NCBI GenBank assembly: GCA_025966315.1
Contig: JAOPUZ010000048.1
Span: forward strand, 225,300-289,299
Reading direction: 5' to 3'
DNA from: Frankiales bacterium
Lineage (GTDB): Bacteria; Actinomycetota; Actinomycetes; Mycobacteriales; Jatrophihabitantaceae
DNA: 64,000 nucleotides
Each line of letters begins with the position of its first letter. Within the stretch, counting starts at the first letter, position 1. The notes under the pieces were generated by a model. It saw nothing but the letters and a program-made list of their open reading frames with translations, searched no databases and was not told the DNA's origin. This document shows, in pieces, positions 43,624-53,716 of this stretch. The translations under genes were made by a program, and so were the position numbers.

Positions 43624-45054
43624 TCAGCTGCTACGGCGACGTCGGCCGGCGACCAAGCAGAGGCCGGCGCCCAGCAGTATCACGGCCGTGCCCACGCCTG
43701 CGGTGCGTCCCACCGGTGCGGCAACTCCGGTGTTGGCCAGAGCCGGCGGACTGACCGCGGTGCCGGTCCCGGTGGTGATGACGGGGGTCATCGGTCCCGG
43801 CGTACTGGGACTAGTAGGCGGAGCCGGCTGCGGCGGCGGGTCGACGGACGTTATCGGTGGCGTATCGGAGTCTCCGGTGTCACAGCCGCTGGGCACGCTG
43901 ACCACGTAGGTCCAATGGTCGACGCCAACCAGCCGGTAGCCCGGTCTGGCGGTGGCCACGATGTCGAACGTCTCACCCTCGCCGATGATGTAGTCGCCCG
44001 GAACGAGCACCTCCTTGTCGACTGAGTACTCGATTCCGGTCACGTCGGGGATCGACAGGTAGCCGCCGCCGGTTGCGCAGGTAGCGTCGCCGAATCCGGG
44101 TGTGATGGTGGCAACGGCAACGGCGACGGCGCAGCCGGACGGCGCGGCGAACCTGTGACTCCAGCTGGACGGACCAACCAGCGTGTGACCGGGTTGCGCA
44201 ACGGCCACCACACCCACCGCGAGCCCGGCACCGACCGGGTAGGTCCCGGCCGCGGTGCGTACACCGGTAACCAGGTAATCCACGCCGGCCACCGCGGGGA
44301 TCGTGTAGGACCCCGCGCTGGTCGCGCACGTCTGGTCGAAGAACGTCACGGCCACGGCTTGCACACAGCCCGTCGGCGCCACGAACGTGAACGTCCAGCT
44401 GTTGGCGCCGGTGAGGACGAAGCCCGGCCGGGCCGTCGCGGTCACGACGACCGACGTCCCGGCGGCAATGCCGAAGTACGAACCTGCCGCCACGGTCGAA
44501 CCGGCTATCGCGTAGCTGACCCCGGTTGCGGCCGGGATGTCGTAAGACCCGGTGGCCTGCGCGCAGGTCGGCTGCACGGCGACCGGAACGCTGGCGGTCA
44601 CTGTTGTTACCGGCGGCGCCGTTGTCACCGGCGGCGCCGTTGCGGTACACGTGCCGGCGAAGGTAACGCCGGCGCCGACGCTCGCGGCGACATGGTCGGT
44701 CCAGGTCACGATCCCGTCGACGTGGGCCAGCGTGGCGCTGCCACTGATCCCGGTCTGGGTCACGACGAAGCTGCCACCGGCGGGGACGGCCACCGAACTT
44801 GGCGTAACCACGCTGGTGACCGGGACGGTGTGCGCGGCGTCGAGCACGAACTGGGCGCCGGTCGCCACGTTCGAGGTGCCGGTATAGACAACGGTGTAAG
44901 TGCCGTCCGCTGCACAGCTGGCCGATGCCGTCATCGGTGCGGCGTGGGCGGCCGCCGGGCCCGCGATCGCAACGAGACCGACGGCACCGGCGGCCAACGC
45001 GGCCGTGAGTGCCAGTGCCCGCCTTAACGATGCGGACATCGCTTTTCGCTGCAT
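43624..45054 (-). CDS. surface protein with three repeat modules and a LANTG sortase signal
   Basis: 476 residues from the ATG of MQRKAMSASLRRALALT; signal peptide cleaved near AAAHAAP. A Thr/Pro linker (TAPPVTTAPPVTT, encoded by an 18-bp duplication) precedes three modules of about 65 residues, each beginning with a cysteine after T (TCAQATGSY, TCATSAGSY, TCATGGGY) and ending in PTGC/PSGC, so each probably has one disulfide. A Pro-rich stalk leads to LANTG, a hydrophobic helix (VGTAVILLGAGLCLVAG) and RRRR. LAXTG is the pattern of class E sortases. No sortase gene is in the window. Confidence 0.85.
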   Translation of the reverse strand: MQRKAMSASLRRALALTAALAAGAVGLVAIAGPAAAHAAPMTASASCAADGTYTVVYTGTSNVATGAQFVLDAAHTVPVTSVVTPSSVAVPAGGSFVVTQTGISGSATLAHVDGIVTWTDHVAASVGAGVTFAGTCTATAPPVTTAPPVTTVTASVPVAVQPTCAQATGSYDIPAATGVSYAIAGSTVAAGSYFGIAAGTSVVVTATARPGFVLTGANSWTFTFVAPTGCVQAVAVTFFDQTCATSAGSYTIPAVAGVDYLVTGVRTAAGTYPVGAGLAVGVVAVAQPGHTLVGPSSWSHRFAAPSGCAVAVAVATITPGFGDATCATGGGYLSIPDVTGIEYSVDKEVLVPGDYIIGEGETFDIVATARPGYRLVGVDHWTYVVSVPSGCDTGDSDTPPITSVDPPPQPAPPTSPSTPGPMTPVITTGTGTAVSPPALANTGVAAPVGRTAGVGTAVILLGAGLCLVAGRRRRSS

Positions 45055-45238
45055 GTACCCGTCCCCCGTACCCAAAAATGGCCGATTGCCGGCTGGCGAC
45101 CCGAGAATAGGTGCTGCTATCGCCAGCGGCTGTAAGCGCCATGTGAACACGTGCGGCGCCTTTACGCAAACCTCACAGCACTGGGTGACTGGACGACTCC
45201 GGTCGGTTGCCGGTATGGGGGTCAAGGTGACACGCCTC

Positions 45239-45360
45239 GGCCATTGCCGGGGGCGAACGGGGCGCGGTCCGGTCATTGCCGAGGGTCGGACTGGGGCGCG
45301 GTCCGGTCATTACCGGGGGTCGGACTGGGGCGCGGTCCGGCCATTGCCGGGGGTCGAAGG
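45239..45360 (+). repeat. about 3.7 tandem copies of a 34-bp GC-rich unit upstream of ugd
   Basis: Units at 45239-45270 (32 bp), 45271-45304, 45305-45338 (34 bp each) and a partial one at 45339-45360. Shared core: GGTCATTGCCGGGGGTC then GGGGCGCGGTCC. They lie between the divergent surface-protein and ugd genes (intergenic 45055-45441, with no other gene visible). No spacers separate them. Confidence 0.85.
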
Positions 45361-45441
45361 CGGCCGTCGCGGTCAGCGCCGAAACATCTGCGCGATAGGC
45401 TCTGCCGGCCCGCCATCCCCGGTCATACGGAGTTACCGCAC

Positions 45442-46764
45442 ATGACTGAACGACCCCGCCTGTCGGTAATCGGCACTGGCTATCTCGGCGCCACCCACGC
45501 GGTGTGCATGGTCGAACTCGGCTACGACGTGATCGGCCTCGACATCGACCAGAGCAAGATCGACGCATTGCGCGCGGGGCGGATCCCGTTCTTTGAACCG
45601 GGTCTGCCGGAGCTGCTGGTCAAGCACATGGACTCCGGCCGGTTGCGGTTCACCACCGACTACGCCGAGGTGGCCGCGTTCGCCGACGTGCATTTCATCT
45701 GCGTGGGTACCCCGCAGCAGAAGGGCCAGTACGCCGCCGACCTGACCTACGTCGAAGCGGCGTTCGCGTCCCTGGCCGAACACCTGACCCGGCGGGTCCT
45801 GGTCGTGGGCAAGTCGACGGTGCCCGCCGGCACCGCGGCGCGGATGGCCGATCTGCTCGCCGAGCGCGCCCCGAACAAAGAGGTCGAACTCGTCTGGAAC
45901 CCCGAATTCCTCCGGGAAGGCTTCGCGGTCGAGGACACCCTGCGCCCGGACCGGCTGGTGTTCGGCGTTCGCTCCGCCTGGGCCGAGGAGACGATCCGGT
46001 CCGCCTTCCAGCCCATCATCGATGCCGGTACACCGGTCATCGTCACCGACTTCGCCACCGCCGAACTCGTCAAGGTCGCGGCCAACTCCTTTCTGGCCAC
46101 CAAGATCAGCTTCATCAACGCGATGGCCGAGGTGTGCGAGGTCACCGGCGCGGACGTAACCCAGCTCGCCGACGCGATCGGCCACGACGTGCGGATCGGT
46201 CGGCGCTTCCTCAATGCGGGTCTCGGCTTCGGTGGCGGCTGCCTGCCCAAGGACATCCGCGCCTTCATTGCCCGAGCGGGCGAACTGGGCGTGGACCAGG
46301 CCGTCTCGTTCCTGCGCGACGTCGACGAGATCAACCTGCGGCGCCGAGCCCGGACGGTCGAATTCGGGCTGGAACTGCTGGACGGCAGTTATCACGGCGC
46401 CAAGGTTGCCGTCCTCGGCGCAGCCTTCAAGCCGAACTCCGACGACGTCCGCGACTCGCCGGCGCTGGACGTCGCGGCCGGCGTCGCCCGCCGCGGCGCC
46501 GAGGTCGTCGTCTTCGACCCCCAGGCCAACGAGAGCGCCCGGAAACTGCAGCCACAACTCGGCTATGCGGACTCCTTGGAAGAGGCGGTGGCCGGCGCGG
46601 ACCTGATCATGCTGCTCACCGAATGGCAGGAATTCCGCTCGATGTCGCCGGACACGATCGCCGGCCTGGTCTCGCGACGCAACCTCGTCGATGGCCGCAA
46701 CGTGCTCGATCCGGTCGAATGGCGGGCCGCCGGCTGGGCCTACCGCGCCCTCGGCCGCCCCTGA
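45442..46764 (+). CDS. ugd: UDP-glucose/GDP-mannose dehydrogenase family protein
   Basis: 440 residues; the ATG has GGAG upstream and a -10-like TAGGCT at about 45396. NAD-binding SVIGTGYLGATHAVCMVELG opens the protein; the catalytic cysteine lies in GGGCLPKDI at about residue 270. PEFLREGFAVEDTLRPDRLV and AFKPNSDDVRDSPA are the other family signatures. It oxidises UDP-glucose to UDP-glucuronate (or GDP-mannose to the uronate) in two NAD steps, supplying acidic sugars for surface polymers. Confidence 0.93.
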   Translation: MTERPRLSVIGTGYLGATHAVCMVELGYDVIGLDIDQSKIDALRAGRIPFFEPGLPELLVKHMDSGRLRFTTDYAEVAAFADVHFICVGTPQQKGQYAADLTYVEAAFASLAEHLTRRVLVVGKSTVPAGTAARMADLLAERAPNKEVELVWNPEFLREGFAVEDTLRPDRLVFGVRSAWAEETIRSAFQPIIDAGTPVIVTDFATAELVKVAANSFLATKISFINAMAEVCEVTGADVTQLADAIGHDVRIGRRFLNAGLGFGGGCLPKDIRAFIARAGELGVDQAVSFLRDVDEINLRRRARTVEFGLELLDGSYHGAKVAVLGAAFKPNSDDVRDSPALDVAAGVARRGAEVVVFDPQANESARKLQPQLGYADSLEEAVAGADLIMLLTEWQEFRSMSPDTIAGLVSRRNLVDGRNVLDPVEWRAAGWAYRALGRP

Positions 46765-46768
46765 TAAT

Positions 46769-46822
46769 CCGGAAAGTCCTATTCTCCCGTCGTCATAGCA
46801 ACGCAGCATTAGGACTTTCCGG
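46769..46822. terminator. 13-bp perfect inverted repeat between convergent genes
   Basis: CCGGAAAGTCCTA (46769-46781) and TAGGACTTTCCGG (46810-46822) flank a 28-base loop, starting 4 bases after the ugd stop. Position suggests a bidirectional terminator, although the loop is long. Confidence 0.5.
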
Positions 46823-46833
46823 GCTGGGGGCGG

Positions 46834-47760
46834 CTAGCTCGTCACGTCCTTGCGTTCGAACCAGAGCCAGGCGGCCGTGAACAGCACCGCCGCATAGATC
46901 ACCGCAAGGGCCGTTCCCCGAATCATGTCGTCCCAGTTGATGTCAGCGGCTAGCGCATCCAGCCACGAATACTGGAAGTGAGTCGGCAACACCACCCGGT
47001 ACGGATCCAGCGCCGTGATCGAATCCAGGATGTTGGACACCACAACCAGGAAGGTAGCCCCGCCGACGGCCGCCAACGGAGCATCGGTCAGCACGGTCAG
47101 CAGGAACGCCAGCGCCGCCACGATCAAGGCCTGCCCCGAGGCGTACACCGCGACGATGACCATCCGCTGGAACGTCTGCGGATAACTGAACGTGCCACCG
47201 AAGACCGACCGGGCCGGAGCCCAGCCGAAGAAGATTCCGCCGACCGTATAAGCCCAAGCCGGCAGCAGGATATTGGCTCCGAAGCTCAGCGCCAAGGCGA
47301 CGAAGAGCTTCTGGCGCAGCAGCCGGGCTCGGGGCACCGGTAGGGCCAGCAGGTAGCGAAGCGAGGACCAGCTGGCCTCGCTGGCGACCGTGTCGCCGCA
47401 GAACATGGCCACGATCACGACCAGCAGGAAGCCCACCGACGCGAACTCGGCGAAGAGCGCGAAGTTTCCGGCGCCGGCCGTGGCCAGATCCACCAGCGCG
47501 GGCGCGCCCTGGTTGCCACTCGACGACCCGCCGCCCAGCTCGAAGGCCAGCGCCATCACGATCGGCAGCACGATCAAGAACGCACCGGTCAGCTGGGTCC
47601 GTCGCCGGCGCAGCTGGCGAGTGAACTCCACTCGCAGGGGCATGGTCCGGTGTGCGTCGAAGCCGGTCGAGCCGGCGTCGGAGGTATCGAAGTTGATCAG
47701 CCCGGCATGCCCGCCTCGTCTGGTAGCCGCAGCCGGCACGGACGGGTCGATCTCAGTCAT
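46834..47760 (-). CDS. ABC-2 type transporter permease
   Basis: 308 residues with six hydrophobic segments after a 45-residue cytoplasmic lead. VEFTRQLRRRRTQLTGAFLIV begins the membrane part; VAMFCGDTVASEASWSSLRYLL and PRARLLRQKLF are typical for ABC-2 permeases partnering a CcmA-like ATPase. Its start overlaps the end of the hydrolase-ATPase fusion gene by 8 bases, so the fusion's ATPase domain is its obvious partner. Substrate unknown. Confidence 0.87.
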   Translation of the reverse strand: MTEIDPSVPAAATRRGGHAGLINFDTSDAGSTGFDAHRTMPLRVEFTRQLRRRRTQLTGAFLIVLPIVMALAFELGGGSSSGNQGAPALVDLATAGAGNFALFAEFASVGFLLVVIVAMFCGDTVASEASWSSLRYLLALPVPRARLLRQKLFVALALSFGANILLPAWAYTVGGIFFGWAPARSVFGGTFSYPQTFQRMVIVAVYASGQALIVAALAFLLTVLTDAPLAAVGGATFLVVVSNILDSITALDPYRVVLPTHFQYSWLDALAADINWDDMIRGTALAVIYAAVLFTAAWLWFERKDVTS

Positions 47761-50431
47761 GCCGTTCCCCGATCAGGTCCAGGAATACCGTTTCCAACGC
47801 TCGGCTCGCGGGCACCCGCTGGGAGGCCAGCCCGGCAGCGGCCAGTGCTTGCTGGGCCGCGTCCGGATCGGCCACCGCCAGCTGATCGGTGGAGGTGCCG
47901 GCAACCTCGGCCACCGATCCGGCCACCAGCACCCGGCCGCGGTGCATGACCACCACGTGCGTACAGGTCTGCTCCACCTCCGACAGCAGGTGCGACGACA
48001 CGATCACCGTGCGGCCGGTCCCGGCGTAGGAGTGCAGAACCTCGCGCATCTCCGCGATCTGCGGCGGATCGAGCCCGTTCGTCGGCTCGTCGAGCACCAG
48101 CACGTCCGGCAGGCCCAGCATGGCCTGCGCAATCGCCAGGCGCTGTTGCATTCCGTGGCTGTAGGTCTTCACCCGTCGAGCAAGGGAATCGCCGAGTCCG
48201 GCGATCTCCAGCACCGTATCGAGTCGGGCCGCCTCGATCGGCCGCCCCGATGCCGCCCAGTACAACCGCAGGTTCTCCGCACCGGTGAGGTGCGGCAGCA
48301 GGCCCGGCCCCTCGACGAACGCACCGAGCCGAGCCAGCACCGGGTCCCCCGGCCGGACCGTCGTCCCGAACACCTGGATCGTGCCCGCGGTGGGCAGGAT
48401 CAGCCCCATCAGCATCCGTAAAGTGGTCGTCTTACCGGCCCCGTTCGGCCCGAGCAGGCCGACCACCTGGCCCCGCTCGACCCGAAAACTGACCCCGTTC
48501 ACGGCGCGGTAGCCGTCCCGGTATTGCTTCACCAGATCGGTCACGACCACCGGCACATCGGTCTCCAGTTCGGCGGCGACAAGTCGAGCGCCGCGCCGAC
48601 GTCCCGGCCGGCGGAGCACGAACGCGATCAGCAGCACCAGGACGCAAGCGGCAACGACGATGCCGGCCACGATCAGCCACGCCCACACGCCGCTGCTGTT
48701 GCCGACCGAGTGCACCGCCAGTCCGGATACCTGCAGCACCGGCGCCGCCAGCGATATCCGGTACGTCGCCGGTTGCTCAGGCATCGCGTAGGCGAAGTCG
48801 GTGGTAGACACCTCGACGCCCAGCCGGTGCCCGACCGGGATCGAGGCGACGATCCACGGCAGCTGGACGGTGCGCTCCGCTGCGGCCGAGCCACTGCCGC
48901 CCACCGGGACCTTGATCGGGCTGACCAAGGGGACGGGCAGCGTGTCGGTACCGTCCGGCGCAAGATCATGCAGGCTGACAAAGAGCGTTGCGGTACGGGC
49001 GCCGCCGGACAACGGCTGCACGGCCAAGGTGATCGACGACGAGCCGACCACCAGTCTGGCCGCGGACAGTGGTGCGGACGCGAACACCGCGGTCTGACCA
49101 CGCACCCGGGACAGGCTGCTGACCTGCCCGATCCCGGCGTCACTGGCCGCGCTGAGCAGATCGGACAGGCCCGGCAGCACCGTCACCGCGGCCGGCGATC
49201 CACCGGGCGGGGCCACCACGGTCTGCGCCGAACCAGCCACCGTCACCGGATCGAGTTGGAAGCCAGGACGGGAATCGATGCCCGGGTAGCCCGCATCGTC
49301 GCGCAAGGTCACATCGACTCGGCGCCCGGTGCTCGAGGACAGCGAGGCCCCCCGTTGCGACAGCTCGAAGCTGGTGCCGTTCGGCCCGATCCCGCGCAGC
49401 TCGGCGTCGAAGAACTGCCTTTGCCAGCCGGCAACATCGTCATTCTGCGCTGGGGCGTCGTGGCCACCGGGACGCCAGCGGACCTGTACCGGCGCGCCCG
49501 CGGCGGCGATCTGGCGAGCATTGGCATCGGCCTCGCTGAGCGGGAAGAGTGAGTCCTGCTCGCCCTGGGTCAGCAGCGTCGGGGCCTGCATCTGGTCCAG
49601 CACCGAGGCCGGGCTGGACTCACTCAGCAGACTGCGCTGTGCCCTGGAAGAGAGCTCGCCGGACGTGGCCGCGCTGCGGTACAACGCGCAGATATCCGCG
49701 GCGAACCGCCCGCAACCATCGGCCCTCGCGGACGCGCCGGTGGCAAACAGGGTGCCGGTCCACAGCTTCTTGAGCACGCCGCCGGTGGCCGTCGTGCCGG
49801 CCCGGGTGAGCGCGCCGTCGAGATCGGCGAACAAGCTGCGACCGAGATCGTTCCAGGTGATGTCGGCGGCCACCGCGGCAATCCGGTGGTCGGTGGCCCC
49901 GAGCATCAACGAGAAGGCGCCGCCGTAGGACGCCCCGGCCACGCCGACGATGGGCGTCCCGTCAGCGCGCTTGCTCACCTCAGGCCGGGTCTGCAGCCAG
50001 TCCAGCAGCCGGGCGCCGTCGGCGATCTCGTACTGCAGCGAATCCATGTGGATCAGCCCACTGGAGGCGCCGAAGCCGCGCGGGCTGAAGGTCAGCACCG
50101 TGTACCCGTGCCGAGCCAGCACGCGGGCGTAGGCGTCCAGCGTGGGCTTCGTGCCGCCGAAACCGGTGGCCAGCAGGATCGCGGGGGCGGGAGTGCGGAC
50201 GGGAAGGTAGAAGGACGTGTCCAACTGCACCTGGGTGCCGTCGGACTCAGGTGTCGCCGTGATGAAGCGGCTCGACACGGCAACCGGCGTCGACGACCCG
50301 CCGGTGAACGCCACCGCGCTGACGACCAGCAGGATCACCAGCACCAGCCCCGCGACGGCCGCCATCCGCCGGCGCCGGGTCAGCCCGCGAAACCGGCTCC
50401 AGATCGCCACGGCACCGCGAGCTGGCTTCAC
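47753..50431 (-). CDS. fusion of an alpha/beta hydrolase, an external domain, a membrane helix and an ABC ATPase
   Basis: 892 residues in one frame. A first helix ([18 protein letters not shown], residues about 25-43) is followed by an alpha/beta hydrolase related to CocE/Xaa-Pro peptidases: [18 protein letters not shown], nucleophile GASYGG, and [11 protein letters not shown] with the histidine. A beta-rich region similar to the X-Pro C-terminal domain ends near residue 560. A second helix ([22 protein letters not shown]) precedes an ABC ATPase (about 625-850; [35 protein letters not shown]). Topology implies an outside hydrolase and inside ATPase in one chain. Coupled to the ABC-2 permease. 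Confidence 0.9.
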   Translation of the reverse strand: MKPARGAVAIWSRFRGLTRRRRMAAVAGLVLVILLVVSAVAFTGGSSTPVAVSSRFITATPESDGTQVQLDTSFYLPVRTPAPAILLATGFGGTKPTLDAYARVLARHGYTVLTFSPRGFGASSGLIHMDSLQYEIADGARLLDWLQTRPEVSKRADGTPIVGVAGASYGGAFSLMLGATDHRIAAVAADITWNDLGRSLFADLDGALTRAGTTATGGVLKKLWTGTLFATGASARADGCGRFAADICALYRSAATSGELSSRAQRSLLSESSPASVLDQMQAPTLLTQGEQDSLFPLSEADANARQIAAAGAPVQVRWRPGGHDAPAQNDDVAGWQRQFFDAELRGIGPNGTSFELSQRGASLSSSTGRRVDVTLRDDAGYPGIDSRPGFQLDPVTVAGSAQTVVAPPGGSPAAVTVLPGLSDLLSAASDAGIGQVSSLSRVRGQTAVFASAPLSAARLVVGSSSITLAVQPLSGGARTATLFVSLHDLAPDGTDTLPVPLVSPIKVPVGGSGSAAAERTVQLPWIVASIPVGHRLGVEVSTTDFAYAMPEQPATYRISLAAPVLQVSGLAVHSVGNSSGVWAWLIVAGIVVAACVLVLLIAFVLRRPGRRRGARLVAAELETDVPVVVTDLVKQYRDGYRAVNGVSFRVERGQVVGLLGPNGAGKTTTLRMLMGLILPTAGTIQVFGTTVRPGDPVLARLGAFVEGPGLLPHLTGAENLRLYWAASGRPIEAARLDTVLEIAGLGDSLARRVKTYSHGMQQRLAIAQAMLGLPDVLVLDEPTNGLDPPQIAEMREVLHSYAGTGRTVIVSSHLLSEVEQTCTHVVVMHRGRVLVAGSVAEVAGTSTDQLAVADPDAAQQALAAAGLASQRVPASRALETVFLDLIGERHD

Positions 50432-50958
50432 TCGCCGAGCGTACGGACCCGCTCGGCCAAGGCCCGGTTCTTGCTGAGGGCGCTCTCAGCGAGCTCGGAC
50501 TGAAAGGCCACTACCCGTTCCAGCAAGGCCGGGTTGTGGCTGGCCAAGATCCGCACCGCGAGCAGGCCGGCGTTGCGAGCACCGCCGATGGACACCGTCG
50601 CGACCGGAACCCCGGCCGGCATCTGCACGATCGAGAGCAGCGAGTCCATCCCGTCCAGATAGCGCAGCGGCACCGGTACGCCGATGACCGGCAACGGGGT
50701 CAGCGAGGCAACCATCCCGGGCAGGTGCGCGGCCCCGCCGGCGCCGGCAATGATCACGCGCAGTCCCCGCCCGTGCGCGGTCCGGGCGTAATCCAGCATG
50801 CCTTCCGGGGTGCGGTGCGCCGACACGACGCGAACCTCGGCCGGGACGTCGAATTCACGCAGCGCCTGGACCGCGGCCTGCATCACCTCGAAGTCCGAGT
50901 CGCTGCCCATGATCACGCCGACCAGCGGAAGGCCCTCGGGAGTGTGCTGCTCATTCAT
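50428..50958 (-). CDS. purE: 5-(carboxyamino)imidazole ribonucleotide mutase
   Basis: 176 residues. [13 protein letters not shown] opens the fold, SAHRTPEGM holds the catalytic histidine, and [14 protein letters not shown] and [20 protein letters not shown] complete the class I PurE signature. It moves the carboxyl group of N5-CAIR to C4, making CAIR in purine synthesis. ATG overlaps the purK 3' end by 8 bases and its stop overlaps the start of the fusion gene by 4 bases, so all four leftward genes here may be cotranscribed. Confidence 0.95.
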   Translation of the reverse strand: MNEQHTPEGLPLVGVIMGSDSDFEVMQAAVQALREFDVPAEVRVVSAHRTPEGMLDYARTAHGRGLRVIIAGAGGAAHLPGMVASLTPLPVIGVPVPLRYLDGMDSLLSIVQMPAGVPVATVSIGGARNAGLLAVRILASHNPALLERVVAFQSELAESALSKNRALAERVRTLGE

Positions 50959-52147
50959 GTGCGTCCACCTCTGCGCGATCGCCGTTGGCCAGGTACTCGG
51001 CCGCCGCTCGGGCCCGAGCCCGGACCGTGTCGAGATCGTGGCCGAGGGCGGTGACGTGACCGACCTTGCGGCCGGGACGGAACCCCTTGCCGTAAAGGTG
51101 AATCTTGACGTCGGGCCATTTCGCCATCAGGTGGTGCACCCGCTCGTCCAGCGCCGGCTTCGTATCGTCCGGGCCGCCGAGCACGTTGGCCATCACCACC
51201 ACCGGGGCGGTTTGAGTCGTCACCCCGAGCGGGTAGTCCAGCACGGCTCGCAGGTGCTGCTCGAACTGCGAGGTCCGCGACCCTTCGATGGTCCAGTGCC
51301 CGGAGTTGTGCGGGCGCATGGCCAGTTCGTTGACCAGCAGCCGACCCGACCGGGTGACGAACAATTCGACGGCGAGTATCCCGACCACGTCCAGCTCGGC
51401 GGCCAGTCGCAGCGCCAGCGACTCGGCCTGATCGGCGAGCAGCGCGGGCAGCCGCGGCGCCGGTGCGATGACCTCGGTGCAGATGCCGCCGACCTGAACC
51501 GTCTCCACGACAGGCCACGACGCGCCCTGACCGAATGGTGATCGGGCCACGACGGCCGCGACCTCGAAGTCGATGTCCGCCAACTCCTCGGCCAGTAGCG
51601 ACGTGCCCGCGGCCAGCATCGGATCAGCATCCTGGATCGAGTCCAGCACCCAGACGCCGCGTCCGTCGTACCCACCGGTGATCGCCTTGACCACCAGCGG
51701 CCAGCCGACCTCGCGGCCGAATTCGACCAGTGCGCGGCGGGTGTCGTCCGCCGACGCGGCATCCGACAGGTCCAGCCACCTCGGGCCCGGCACGCCGAGC
51801 TCAGTCAGCCGTACTCGCATCGCAGCCTTGTCCTGGGCGTAACGCAGCGCGTCCGCTCCGGGAAGCACGGTCACGCCCGCCTCGGCCAGGGCGCGGATGT
51901 GCTCGGCCGGCACGTGCTCGTGATCGAAGGTCACGACGTCGCAGGACGCCGCGAAGCGCCGTAGGTCCGGCAGCGACCGGTAATCACCGAACTCGGCGTT
52001 GGGGGTGACGAGGGCCGCCCCGTCTTCCTCCGATTCCGCGAGTACCCGAATCGACTGGCCCAGCGCGATTGCCGCCTGTTGCGTCATTCGCGCCAACTGC
52101 CCCGCGCCGACCATGCCCACTACCGGCAGTCCGGTACGCGTGTCCAC
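50951..52147 (-). CDS. purK: 5-(carboxyamino)imidazole ribonucleotide synthase
   Basis: 398 residues with a GTG start ([21 protein letters not shown]). ATP-grasp enzyme: [21 protein letters not shown]-terminal fold, [37 protein letters not shown] for the ATP-binding loop, and [18 protein letters not shown] as the metal and substrate site. It carboxylates AIR with bicarbonate and ATP. Operon with purE. Confidence 0.95.
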   Translation of the reverse strand: MDTRTGLPVVGMVGAGQLARMTQQAAIALGQSIRVLAESEEDGAALVTPNAEFGDYRSLPDLRRFAASCDVVTFDHEHVPAEHIRALAEAGVTVLPGADALRYAQDKAAMRVRLTELGVPGPRWLDLSDAASADDTRRALVEFGREVGWPLVVKAITGGYDGRGVWVLDSIQDADPMLAAGTSLLAEELADIDFEVAAVVARSPFGQGASWPVVETVQVGGICTEVIAPAPRLPALLADQAESLALRLAAELDVVGILAVELFVTRSGRLLVNELAMRPHNSGHWTIEGSRTSQFEQHLRAVLDYPLGVTTQTAPVVVMANVLGGPDDTKPALDERVHHLMAKWPDVKIHLYGKGFRPGRKVGHVTALGHDLDTVRARARAAAEYLANGDRAEVDAHE

Positions 52148-52450
52148 GCCTGCAGAATCTAGTCCGACGACGCGCCCGGTCGCCGGGCGAGGCCGCGCCG
52201 CCGGTCCGCACAGCTATGCACATTGGCGCACATAGCGCTACCGGTGCTGCCGTTGAAGTAGCTTGACGGCATGCGCGCACGCCCGCGGCCGCAATCGGGC
52301 CGGGCTACTGCGGTGGCCAAAAAACGGCCGTTGAGCCTGCCAATCCGAGGCGTCCTCCAGGCCGAATTCCTTACCAGGAATATCGACAAAGAGTGACGGT
52401 GTCTCGGAGCGGACGATCGGCCCGCGCTCGGGGCGGCAGGAGGATGCACG
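52148..52450. other. intergenic region between divergent purK and the lipid operon
   Basis: 303 bases with no gene. It holds an inverted repeat GCTATG (52213-52218) / CATAGC (52231-52236) with a 12-base gap, suggestive of an operator, and a GGCC-aaaaaac-GGCC hairpin near 52318. Both divergent promoters should be here; no unambiguous -35/-10 pair was picked. Confidence 0.4.
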
Positions 52451-53716
52451 ATGGCCCGCAGACGAATGGCTGTCATCGGCAGTGGCGTGGCCGGATTGAC
52501 TGCCGCCCACATCCTGCAGCGCGAGTGTGACGTCAGCCTGTACGAGTCCGACGAGCGGCTCGGTGGGCACGCGCACACCCACGAGGTGACCGACCGGGCC
52601 GGCCGCGTCGTCAACGTCGACAGCGGCTTCATCGTCCACAACGAAAAGACCTACCCGAACCTGCTGCGCCTATTCGACGAACTGGGTGTGCAGACCCAGG
52701 CCTCGGAGATGAGCATGTCCATCCGATGCGGCGGTTGCGGCCTCGAGTACGCCGGCGCGCGCGGCCTCGGGGGACTCTTTCCCTCCGCCCGCAACCTGGG
52801 CAATCCGCACTACCTCTACCTGGTGGCCGAGATCCTGCGCTTCCACCGACAGGCCCGAGCGTTGTTGGCCGACCCGGCCGGCGATGCTGGGCTGACCTTC
52901 GGTGAGTTCTTACGGCGGGGCCGTTTCACCCCCTACTTCCGGGCCCACTTCGCCACCCCGCTGGTGTCGGCAGTGTGGTCGTGCGCACCCGAGCTGGCCA
53001 GCCAGTATCCCGCGTTCTACCTGTTCCGGTTCCTGCAGAATCACGGGATGCTGTCGGTCTCCGGCTCGCCTGCGTGGCGCACCGTGTCCGACGGTTCCGG
53101 TCGTTACGTCGAACTGGTGGCCAAGCAGCTGTCCGCGGTACACACCTCCGCCCCGATTCGCGCGGTCCGCCGGGTCAGCGGCGCCGTGGAAGTTCGCGAC
53201 GAATCCGACGAGGTAGCCGTGTTCGACGGGGTCGTGATCGCCACCCATCCGGCACAGGCGCTGCGACTGTTGAGCCAGCCGACCCCGGCCGAAACAAGCA
53301 TTCTCGGCGCGATGCCGTACTCGCAGAACCCCACGCTGCTGCATTCCGATCCGTCCGTACTGCCCCGGGCCCCCCGAGCACGGTCGTCGTAGAATTACTA
53401 CCTGCCCAGCTGCACGGCCTCGGCCGCATCGGTCCGGGTCAGCTACGACATGAATCGGCTGCAGAACCTGGCGACCGACACGCCGTACCTGGTCACCCTC
53501 AACGATGACGGTGACGTCGCCGAGGACGCCATCATCGACCGGATGTCCTACGAGCACCCGATCTTCACCCCGGCGTCCGTCGCGGCCCAGGCTCGGTTGT
53601 CCGAACTACGCGACGGCCCGATCGCCTTCGCCGGTGCGTATCACGGCTGGGGATTCCACGAAGACGGTTGCCGCTCCGGTGTCCAGGCCGCCGCCACTTT
53701 CGGGGTGAACTGGTGA
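52451..53716 (+). pseudogene. FAD-dependent oxidoreductase (amine-oxidase type) with in-frame amber codon
   Basis: The first 313 codons are intact (RRMAVIGSGVAGLTAAHILQ for FAD binding, YESDERLGGHAHTHEV, NVDSGFIVHNEKTYPNLLRL). At 53390-53392 a TAG interrupts ARSS-TAG-NYYLPSC; the same frame then continues 107 more codons (VSYDMNRLQNL, AFAGAYHGWGFHEDG) to a normal stop at 53716. Homologues have a tryptophan (TGG) before NYY, so one G-to-A change explains it. No frameshift is needed. It may be a recent pseudogene, a sequence error or a read-through site. The downstream operon is intact and the next gene overlaps its true stop. Confidence 0.82.

Noticed and set aside
45239..45360. CRISPR-like array of 34-bp repeats
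   Set aside because: Units abut directly with no spacers and there are no cas genes; it is a simple tandem repeat.
53340..53460. Frameshift in the FAD oxidoreductase
   Set aside because: Both parts are in the same frame (the offset 52451 to 53450 is a multiple of three); the only lesion is one TAG codon.
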